Source: an uncultured Alphaproteobacteria bacterium (lineage in GTDB: Bacteria; Pseudomonadota; Alphaproteobacteria; RF32; CAG-239). From it: a stretch of DNA of 64,000 nucleotides. The notes below the pieces were generated by a model. That model was given only the letters and a program-made list of their open reading frames with translations, did not search any database and was not told the origin of the DNA. The position numbers were made by a program, and so were the translations under genes. This document shows positions 54,410 through 61,987 of the stretch, piece by piece (the stretch's first letter is position 1; each line of letters opens with the position of its first letter). The stretch is taken from contig CALXYB010000002.1 in NCBI GenBank assembly GCA_944392835.1, positions 31,917-95,916 on the forward strand, given 5' to 3'.

Positions 54410-55579
54410 TTATTCTGTAACGGTATTAGACAAAGGAACCAGCGCAAAAGGCTTTTCCGGCTCGGTTATATTTTGGGCTATCATTTCGCTATAACTTAAT
54501 TGCGGCGAAAAGCTGTTTAGCCATTTGCGAATCTCCAAAACCACAACAGGTTTGGGCTCCGCTACTAAAATAACCGTTCCTTTGTTGCGCGCAAATCTTT
54601 CTGCTGCGGCTAATTTGTCCCGGATATCTTCCGGACGGAAAGATTCATCTATGACAATATCCGCCGTATTGCGTGCTAATCCGCTGGGCTTAATTAAATC
54701 TATCGTTTCTTCTCCCGAAGCATTAAGCAATAGTAATCCTCTTTGGGCTACTTCTCCAATAACTTTTTCTAAGTGTCCCATGCTATCAACCCCGGCAGCA
54801 CCACCAACAACAACCATTCCGCCTAAAGGTGCATTAACGGATATTGATTCTTTTACTCTTCGTACCAGTTCTTCAGGGCTGGAGGTTATGTCCATTGATA
54901 AGGGGCCTGTATCAGCGCTTAAATAATCATCCGAGGGCAGCAATAAATCCATGTAGGTTTCATGTCCTGCCGTACGCGCTGTTTTTATCTGATTGGCAAC
55001 ATCTAAAGCATAAGGCGAAAAAGAAAAAGAAACCTCCGGCGGCATACCTTTCATAATAGCTTCAGCACCGACTCTGTCTATGCCAAAGTTTTTGAAAACG
55101 ACTGCGACACGATAGAAGTTTGGCAAAACTTTTGCTTTGTAGCCATATTCACTCCAAGGCTTGCGAAGCTCGCTGGTTTTTGGGAGCATAAAACTACCTT
55201 GTTGTTCAACAAGTGTTGTATCTGGCTCTATATTTCTGAGCGGTTTTACATTTTCTATTGGCTTAAGCTTGGTAAGCAAAGGCATATTGCTTAACACTCG
55301 TTGTTGAGGGCTCAGCTTTTCCTTGGGCTCTTGCGGCTCCAAAGTTGATGCTATTCTTTCCCGTTCTCTTTTCAGCTCTTGCGGGCTTTTTTTCTCGGGC
55401 AAGGTAATAACAAATTTCGGAGATTTGTCTCCTTCTTCAAACAACATTTGCTCAACTTTGTTGCGGTATTTTGGCTCGCTTTTTTTAACGGCAGAAAAAT
55501 AACCTGCTGCAACAATTGCCGCCAAGGCAATTATGATGGCTAATATTATTCCCTGCTGTTGTTTTAAGCGTTTTAGCAC
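54410..55579 (-). CDS. Divergent polysaccharide deacetylase family protein (YibQ-like)
   Basis: Predicted 389 residues. One N-terminal transmembrane helix (about 11-30), then a Pro/Lys-rich linker to about 150, then the domain with FKNFGIDRVGAEAIMKGMPP, VSFSFSPYALD and ETYMDLLLPSDD. These match the DUF610/YibQ pattern. Classical deacetylases keep a Asp-His-His metal site; here the usual DDLG reads KNFG, so activity is doubtful. Conserved neighbour of ctpA and envC, and thought to act in the envelope. Fourteen bp after ctpA. Confidence 0.85.
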   Translation of the reverse strand: MLKRLKQQQGIILAIIIALAAIVAAGYFSAVKKSEPKYRNKVEQMLFEEGDKSPKFVITLPEKKSPQELKRERERIASTLEPQEPKEKLSPQQRVLSNMPLLTKLKPIENVKPLRNIEPDTTLVEQQGSFMLPKTSELRKPWSEYGYKAKVLPNFYRVAVVFKNFGIDRVGAEAIMKGMPPEVSFSFSPYALDVANQIKTARTAGHETYMDLLLPSDDYLSADTGPLSMDITSSPEELVRRVKESISVNAPLGGMVVVGGAAGVDSMGHLEKVIGEVAQRGLLLLNASGEETIDLIKPSGLARNTADIVIDESFRPEDIRDKLAAAERFARNKGTVILVAEPKPVVVLEIRKWLNSFSPQLSYSEMIAQNITEPEKPFALVPLSNTVTE

Positions 55580-55593
55580 TTTGTTTCCTTCCC

Positions 55594-56889
55594 TTATTTT
55601 GAAGAGCCATTTTCCGTATATAAACGGAGAGCCTTAACCATATCTATGGCGCGCATTAACTGATAATCCTTTAAGTCCTCTTCGCTGAGTTGCTCTTTCT
55701 TATCAGCCTTCTTATCATCAGCGTTCTCATTTTTCAAAGCACCTTTGAGCTCTGCTTCCGTCATACCAAAACCGCCGCTTTCAACAACTTCCAGTTTGGC
55801 TTGTTTAACTTCAATATCGGGCTCAATACCTTTGGCCTGAATGGAGCGACCTGACGGTGTATAATAACGTGCGGTGGTTAATCTCATGGCACCATATTTA
55901 CCCAAAGGAATGACTGTTTGAACAGAGCCTTTACCAAAGGATTTTTCGCCCATGATAATTGCACGATGATGATCTTGCAAAGCACCGGCCACAATCTCTG
56001 AAGCAGAAGCGGAACCCTCATTTATCAAGACAACTATGGGCAGCCCCTTAATGATATCGCCTTTTTCTGCCGTATATTTTACAGTATCTTCCTCATTGCG
56101 CGAACGCGTGGAAACAATCTCGCCTTTATCCAAAAACAAATCCGAAACACTTACGGCTTGGTCAAGCAGACCTCCGGGGTTGTTTCTGACATCTAAGACA
56201 ACACCTGCGATTTTGCCATCTGTTTTTTTGCGGGCATCCTTAATGGCTTTTTCTATCATCTTATCAATATTTTCGGAAAAAGATGAGATGCGGATATAAA
56301 CGACATCGCCGCTTTTAACATCGCTTTTAACAGACTGAATCTTTATCTCTTCTCTTTTAAGTGTTACATCAAAAGGTTCTTCATTCGGGCGGCGAACCGT
56401 TAATTTAACCTTGGTTCCGACCTTGCCACGCATTTTATCTACCGCCTCATTTAAGGTCAGACCCATTACTTGTTCACCATCAATCGCGGTAATATAATCT
56501 CCGGGTTTTAATCCGGCTTTGGCTGCCGGCGTATCATCTATCGGTGAAACAACTTTAACAACGCTATTTTCCATTGTTACTTCTATACCTAGACCACCAA
56601 ATTTGCCGGATGTTTGCTCGCTCATATACTTAAAGCTTTGTTCATCAAGATAGCTGGAGTGCGGGTCTAGGGAAACCAACATACCATTTATGGCTGATTC
56701 AATCAGCTTCTTATCGGAAACTTCTTCAACATAAGAGATTTTTGCCCTCTCCATAACTTCGCCGAAAAGATTGAGCAGCTCGTAGGTATCAACCTCTTCT
56801 TTGTCCTGATTTTTCGGCGCAGCCTGCAAGGGGGAGGCCAACATCATACTTAATACAGCAGCACTTAAAAATGATATCTTGGTTTGCAT
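55594..56889 (-). CDS. ctpA: C-terminal processing peptidase (S41)
   Basis: Predicted 431 residues from the ATG at 56889, chosen for the AGGA sequence and a regular signal peptide (QTKISFLSAAVLSMMLASP). A PDZ domain (around GLGIEVTMENSVVKVVSPID) precedes the protease core with catalytic Ser in GSASASEIVAGAL and Lys in GEKSFGKGSVQT. It cleaves periplasmic proteins and often controls murein hydrolases. Twenty-two bp after the EnvC-like gene, so it is likely functionally linked. Confidence 0.94.
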   Translation of the reverse strand: MQTKISFLSAAVLSMMLASPLQAAPKNQDKEEVDTYELLNLFGEVMERAKISYVEEVSDKKLIESAINGMLVSLDPHSSYLDEQSFKYMSEQTSGKFGGLGIEVTMENSVVKVVSPIDDTPAAKAGLKPGDYITAIDGEQVMGLTLNEAVDKMRGKVGTKVKLTVRRPNEEPFDVTLKREEIKIQSVKSDVKSGDVVYIRISSFSENIDKMIEKAIKDARKKTDGKIAGVVLDVRNNPGGLLDQAVSVSDLFLDKGEIVSTRSRNEEDTVKYTAEKGDIIKGLPIVVLINEGSASASEIVAGALQDHHRAIIMGEKSFGKGSVQTVIPLGKYGAMRLTTARYYTPSGRSIQAKGIEPDIEVKQAKLEVVESGGFGMTEAELKGALKNENADDKKADKKEQLSEEDLKDYQLMRAIDMVKALRLYTENGSSK

Positions 56890-56911
56890 ATTTTTATTCC
56901 TAAAATAAAAC

Positions 56912-58180
56912 TTATTTTTCAATCCAGGTTAGCGGATTTATCGGGTGGTTGTCTTTGCGGAGCTCAACATACAACTTTGCTGATTCATCTTCTTCGGGCA
57001 TTTGTCCGACCGGCTCGCCAGCCAAAAGCATTTGTCCGAGCTCGCAATCAATCTCTTCAAGACCGGCTAACAACGAGAGATAGCCTTGTCCGTGTTCTAT
57101 AATAATCAAATTGCCATAACCTCTGAACGGACCGGCAAAAATAACGGTGCCGTCATAGGGCGAAATTACCTGCGCCTGACTACGGGTTTTGATAATAATA
57201 CCTTTAGACGTTACGCCTTTTGATATCCTCTGACCATATTTGGTTACAACAGGCCCACGCGCCGGACGAAGCAAATGGCCTTTGGCTTTGGCAAAATTTG
57301 TTCCTATTTCACTTATAGCTTCCGGTTTGAATTTAATCAAGTCAGCTCTTTGTTTTTCTTCAAGTTTTTTGTTTTCTTCAGCCAAACGACGTTCTTCTGC
57401 AGCTTTGAGCTCAGCCAAACGACGGCGCTCCTCTTCTTGTTTGCGGAGTTTTTCTTGCCTTTGTTTTTCAAGCTTGTTTAATAAGTCTCGCAAGTCATTT
57501 GCCTGAGACGCCAATTGCTCAACTTTCTTTTTGGCCTTGACGCTTTTGACTTCTACCGCATTGCGTATTTTAGACTTTCGTTGTGCCAAAAGCTTCATCT
57601 GTTCGTGTTCTTTTTCCAAGACTTTTTTCTGTTTTATGATTTTGGCAACTTGCTGTTCTACTTGTTTTTTCTTTTTGCTGATTTGCTCCAAATCTTCCCG
57701 AATCTGTGTGGCATTTTCTTGCAAATATGGCACAGCCTCGCGCAAAAGCATAGCGCTGCGGATTATCTCTACCGGTGTTAAGGGCTGAACAAAAAGCGCT
57801 TCTGTCGGCTTTAGAGCCAGATTTTGCAAAGCCGAAAGCGTCTTTATTAGGTTCTCATCTTCAAGGGTGAAGTTTTCTTCTGCTTTTTGCAGTTCTGTTT
57901 TCAGCATTTCAAGCTCGCTTTCCATTTGCGAGATTTTTTCTTCGCTGTTTTGAATCTGCTTAGCAGATTTTATCATATCCTTGCTGATTTGGGTTAGTTC
58001 TAAGCTGATTTGCGTGGCTTGAACCTGAAGTTTTTTATGCTCTAAGTTTTGCGCCTCAACCGCTTTTTCCACTTTGGCTAAATCAGCCTTAGATACTTCG
58101 GCCGCCACAACGGGCTTAAGCATAAGGAACAATGCCCCTATGCTCAAAGCCCAAAATTTATATGACGACCATAGTTCCAT
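56912..58180 (-). CDS. Murein hydrolase activator, EnvC-like
   Basis: Predicted 422 residues. Signal peptide or anchor (LWSSYKFWALSIGALFLML), then two long coiled coils (about 30-125 and 150-270), then a LytM domain (about 305-420) with YGQRISKGVTSKGIIIKTRS. The metal ligands of active M23 enzymes (HxxxD and HxH) are missing, which is what EnvC-type activators show: they switch on amidases at the septum instead of cutting peptidoglycan. The start abuts the gpmI stop (58181/58180). Confidence 0.9.
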   Translation of the reverse strand: MELWSSYKFWALSIGALFLMLKPVVAAEVSKADLAKVEKAVEAQNLEHKKLQVQATQISLELTQISKDMIKSAKQIQNSEEKISQMESELEMLKTELQKAEENFTLEDENLIKTLSALQNLALKPTEALFVQPLTPVEIIRSAMLLREAVPYLQENATQIREDLEQISKKKKQVEQQVAKIIKQKKVLEKEHEQMKLLAQRKSKIRNAVEVKSVKAKKKVEQLASQANDLRDLLNKLEKQRQEKLRKQEEERRRLAELKAAEERRLAEENKKLEEKQRADLIKFKPEAISEIGTNFAKAKGHLLRPARGPVVTKYGQRISKGVTSKGIIIKTRSQAQVISPYDGTVIFAGPFRGYGNLIIIEHGQGYLSLLAGLEEIDCELGQMLLAGEPVGQMPEEDESAKLYVELRKDNHPINPLTWIEK

Positions 58181-59713
58181 TTATTTTATCAGCAAAGATT
58201 GTCCGCTCATTTCGGCAGGTTTTTCTATGCCCAACAAGTCCAAAAGTGTCGGTGCAATGTCTGCTAATTTGCCATCGCGCAGACCTTTAACCTCTTTCGG
58301 ACCATTGACTAAGACATCCATTACCTTACCGACAGTATGTGCGGTATAAGGTGCGCCGGTTACTTCATCAACCATTTTTTCGGCATTACCATGGTCTGCC
58401 GTAACCAACAAAACGCCACCGACTTTTTCTATTGCCTGAGCCACTCTGCCCAAACATTCATCTACTGCGGCAACAGCCTTTAAGGCTGCTTCCATTATGC
58501 CGGTGTGGCCGACCATATCGCCGTTGGCAAAGTTGCAGATGATTACATCAAAACGCTTGTTCTCAATGGCTTCAACCAAATTGTCCGTAACTTCATAAAC
58601 GCTCATCTCTGGTTTGAGGTCATAAGTTGCAACTTTGGGGCTCGGAACCAAAATGCGGCTCTCACCCTTAAATTCTCTTTCCTCACCACCATTGAAGAAG
58701 AAGGTTACATGCGCATATTTTTCTGTTTCGGCAATACGCAACTGTGTCAAGCCATGCTCGGAAACAACTTGTCCGAAGATGTTATGCAAAGCCTCGGGGC
58801 CAAACATTGTTTTCATAAAGCGGTTGTGGTCTACGGAATATTCCGTCATACCGACAGCCATAGCAAAATCAACCTGTTTTTTGCGCTCAAAACCATTAAA
58901 TTCTTTGTCGGCCAAAGCGTACAAAATCTCTCTGGCTCTATCGGCGCGGAAGTTTGCCATCAACACGGCATCGCCATCTTCGCAACCCTTATAATCACCA
59001 ATGACGCAAGGAATGACAAATTCATCGGTTACGCCGTCTTTATAAGATGCCTCCATAGCTTCCTTAACCGAGGCATATTGCTTGCCCGTTGCCGAAACAA
59101 TGTTGTTGTAAGCATTCTCAACACGGTCCCAACGTTTGTCTCTGTCCATGGCATAGAATCGACCAGACAAAGTAGCGATTTTTACATTTTCCATTGCTTT
59201 GATAGAGTTTTCAAAATCAGCTAAGAATCCGGCAGCTGATGACGGCGGTGTATCACGGCCATCCAAAAAGGCATGAACATAAGTTTTGATGCCGTTCTTG
59301 TTCAAAATTTCGGCCAGAGCAACAATATGATCCTGACTGGAATGCACGCCGCCCGGCGACATCAAACCCATTAAGTGGCAAGCTTTGCCCGTGGCTTTAA
59401 GCTTGTTAACCAACTCTACCAAAACTGCATTTTTCTCAATGCTGCCGTCTTTAATGGCTTGGTCAATGCGCGGTAAATCCTGCATAACTACACGACCGGC
59501 ACCAAGGTTCATATGTCCAACCTCGGAGTTGCCCATTTGTCCGTCCGGCAAACCTACGGCCAAGCCAGAGGTTTCAATCAGGCTATGCGGACATTCTTCA
59601 ACAAACTTGTGCCAGTTCGGAGTGTTGCCGTTTTCAATGGCATTATCCGGCGTGATGGGTCTTCTGTAGCCCCAACCATCCAAAATCAGAAGCATTACGG
59701 GTTTTTGTGTCAT
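58181..59713 (-). CDS. gpmI: 2,3-bisphosphoglycerate-independent phosphoglycerate mutase
   Basis: Predicted 510 residues, the usual length. LLILDGWGYR starts the alkaline-phosphatase-like domain, and GQMGNSEVGHMNLGAGRVV carries the catalytic Ser. LVTADHGNAEKM and APYTAHT complete the two-metal site. It converts 3- and 2-phosphoglycerate in glycolysis. It leads the envelope operon, as is common in alphaproteobacteria. Confidence 0.97.
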   Translation of the reverse strand: MTQKPVMLLILDGWGYRRPITPDNAIENGNTPNWHKFVEECPHSLIETSGLAVGLPDGQMGNSEVGHMNLGAGRVVMQDLPRIDQAIKDGSIEKNAVLVELVNKLKATGKACHLMGLMSPGGVHSSQDHIVALAEILNKNGIKTYVHAFLDGRDTPPSSAAGFLADFENSIKAMENVKIATLSGRFYAMDRDKRWDRVENAYNNIVSATGKQYASVKEAMEASYKDGVTDEFVIPCVIGDYKGCEDGDAVLMANFRADRAREILYALADKEFNGFERKKQVDFAMAVGMTEYSVDHNRFMKTMFGPEALHNIFGQVVSEHGLTQLRIAETEKYAHVTFFFNGGEEREFKGESRILVPSPKVATYDLKPEMSVYEVTDNLVEAIENKRFDVIICNFANGDMVGHTGIMEAALKAVAAVDECLGRVAQAIEKVGGVLLVTADHGNAEKMVDEVTGAPYTAHTVGKVMDVLVNGPKEVKGLRDGKLADIAPTLLDLLGIEKPAEMSGQSLLIK

Positions 59714-59845
59714 ACTTTATCTCTCTTTCAATTAAACTTGCACAACAAAAGATTTTGTCATGCCTTATATGCAATACAAACTTCCGATATTATATATAAT
59801 AAATCGGAATTAAAAAGCACTATTTTGCGATTATTTTATGCTTTT

Positions 59846-61648
59846 TTATTCTTTTATGCTCTGAGCAATTTTGCGCCAGATTTCTGCCGGAAGCGTGCCG
59901 CCGGTGATGCCTTTCATCGGCGAGTTATCATCATTGCCGACCCAAACGGCAATAACATATTTGTCCGTGAAGCCGACAAACCACGCGTCGCGATAATCTT
60001 GCGTCGTTCCTGTTTTACCTGCCGCAAAGCCCGAAATTTTGGCCTTGCGCCCCGTACCCTGACGAATCACCTGCTCCAACATTGTTGTCAGCTCCGCAAC
60101 GGCTTGCTCGTCTAAAATGCGGTTTTGCGTATCCGCCTCTCTTTGATAGAGCTGATAACCGTCTCTTGTGTAAATCTCCTTAATGGCGTGCGGCCAAGTT
60201 GCATAGCCCCCGTTGGCAATGGAGGAGTAAGCCGTTGCCATATCCAAAACCCGAACCTCAAATGTACCCAAAGCCAAAGACGGCGAATTTTCTATCGGTG
60301 TGCTTATGCCCATTTTCTTGGCGGTGCGGATTATGTCTTTGCGCGACAGGGATTCCGATAAATTGATGGTTGCCAAATTAAGAGATTTTGCCAAAGCATC
60401 GCTTAAAGTTACGCTACCATGATATTTTTTATCATAATTTTCCGGCTTCCATTTGCCGATGGTTAACGGCACGTCTTCTATCAAATCTTGCGGTTTCCAG
60501 CCATTTTGCAAAGCTGTTAAATACACAAAAGGCTTGAATGCCGACCCTGGTTGACGCAAAGCCGAAACAGCCCGATTATACTGGCTCTTGCGATAATCTA
60601 TGCCGCCGACCATCGCCTTGACTTCGCCTTGTTTATCCAGCACAACCACCGCACCTTCACTGACATTGCGGTTCTTGGCAGATAATATGGCCTGACGCAG
60701 AATCTTCTCGGCGTTTTCCTGAATCTCCTGATTAAGGGTGGTATAAACATAAATATCATTATCTCTTTCGCCGATATAATCATTTACTTCCCGATAAACC
60801 CAGTCAGCAAAATAGTCTGCTCCCTGCACCTTATAGGACTTATCTTCCCCAATCGGCAAAGTTAGAGCATAGCGCATTTGCTTTTCTGTCAGGGTATTAT
60901 TATTGACCATATTTTGCAAAACAACCTTTGCACGGCTTAAGGCTCTTTCTTCGCTAGCAAAAGGATTGTAGCGGGACGGCGCTTTCAGCATTCCGGCAAT
61001 GATGGCCGCTTCCAACAAGTTCATATCTCTTGAGGATTTTTGAAAATATTTTTGGCTGGCTGCTTCAATGCCGTAAGTTCCCGCTCCCAGATATACGCGG
61101 TTTAAATACAGTGTTAAAATTTGTTCTTTGGTAAACTTATGCTCCAGCCAAAAAGCCAGCAAAAGCTCTTGGGTTTTGCGCTTGATGGTCTTTTGTTGGG
61201 TTAAGAACAAGTTTTTGGCAACTTGTTGGGAAATCGTGCTTCCGCCTTGCGCATAACGCCCCATAAAAATGTTGGTTAGCATGGCTCTTGTGAAAGCAAT
61301 AATATCAAAACCAAAATGCGAATAAAAGCGTCTGTCTTCGGTTGAGATTATGGCATCAGGCACATAAGACGGCAGTTCGTTTAAGTGAATGACCTCAGAA
61401 TAAACACTGCCGAAAGTTTTTACCTCATTGCCGTTCTCCGCCGTAATGGTGGTGGAGGGTTGGCGGGTTCTGGCAACGGCTTGTTCAATATCGGGCAGGG
61501 TCAGAAAACAATAAAGCAACCAAGCAGAAAAAGTTATCACCAGAAAACTTAAAAAAATCAAGATGATACGACGAGTCGCAAGCCTTTGTTTTGACTCTCT
61601 TTTTTTGCTTTTTGTTGTCTTCTTTTTGGTCTTTGCTTTCTTTACCAT
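59846..61648 (-). CDS. Class A penicillin-binding protein (PBP1A-type)
   Basis: Predicted 600 residues, shorter than most PBP1A (700-850). A Lys-rich N-terminus and one transmembrane helix (about 26-48) are followed by a GT51 glycosyltransferase domain (STEDRRFYSHFGFD, GGSTISQQVAKNLF). The transpeptidase domain has the catalytic Ser in PGSAFKPFVYL, SLN in AKSLNLATINL, and KTGTTQDYRDAW. It polymerises and cross-links peptidoglycan. The OB-like insertion between the domains of larger PBP1A proteins seems absent. Monocistronic. Confidence 0.93.
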   Translation of the reverse strand: MVKKAKTKKKTTKSKKRESKQRLATRRIILIFLSFLVITFSAWLLYCFLTLPDIEQAVARTRQPSTTITAENGNEVKTFGSVYSEVIHLNELPSYVPDAIISTEDRRFYSHFGFDIIAFTRAMLTNIFMGRYAQGGSTISQQVAKNLFLTQQKTIKRKTQELLLAFWLEHKFTKEQILTLYLNRVYLGAGTYGIEAASQKYFQKSSRDMNLLEAAIIAGMLKAPSRYNPFASEERALSRAKVVLQNMVNNNTLTEKQMRYALTLPIGEDKSYKVQGADYFADWVYREVNDYIGERDNDIYVYTTLNQEIQENAEKILRQAILSAKNRNVSEGAVVVLDKQGEVKAMVGGIDYRKSQYNRAVSALRQPGSAFKPFVYLTALQNGWKPQDLIEDVPLTIGKWKPENYDKKYHGSVTLSDALAKSLNLATINLSESLSRKDIIRTAKKMGISTPIENSPSLALGTFEVRVLDMATAYSSIANGGYATWPHAIKEIYTRDGYQLYQREADTQNRILDEQAVAELTTMLEQVIRQGTGRKAKISGFAAGKTGTTQDYRDAWFVGFTDKYVIAVWVGNDDNSPMKGITGGTLPAEIWRKIAQSIKE

Positions 61649-61730
61649 TTAATCTTTCCTTGCGTGGAGTCATAGAATCCGTTATTAATTTTAGTATCAA
61701 TCTTGCCACAAATAAGTTAAGGAAAATTTT

Positions 61731-61931
61731 ATGAAAACCGTTTCTGTCGCGCTTAATCAAAATTTGTATGCCAAGCTCGTTCTTATGGCCGAAAAAAGCG
61801 GACGTTCGGTTGACGAGTGTTTGGAACTTGCCGTTGGCGAATATGTTGAAAATTATGAAGATATTTACAAAACCGACCTTAATTCCGTCAGTTCGCTTGA
61901 GCGTTCCTTTTTTTTATCTGTTGGTGAATAG
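61731..61931 (+). CDS. Small ribbon-helix-helix protein
   Basis: Predicted 66 residues, preceded by AAGGAAAA. A strand (KTVSVALNQNLYAKL) and two helices (LMAEKSGRSVDECLELAVGE) fit the Arc/CopG fold, often seen in antitoxins. No toxin gene is next to it: polA follows 56 bp downstream. It may be an orphan regulator. Confidence 0.68.
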   Translation: MKTVSVALNQNLYAKLVLMAEKSGRSVDECLELAVGEYVENYEDIYKTDLNSVSSLERSFFLSVGE

Positions 61932-61987
61932 GTTTTTGTCGTTTATATTCATATACAAGTTTAACTCTCCCTTTATGAGGCCGCGTC

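Noticed and set aside
58505..59224. Open frame of 239 codons antisense to gpmI
   Set aside because: gpmI is intact and conserved; the antisense frame has no ribosome-binding site or recognisable domain.
61731..61931. Toxin-antitoxin pair
   Set aside because: The small protein is antitoxin-like, but no toxin gene lies on either side.
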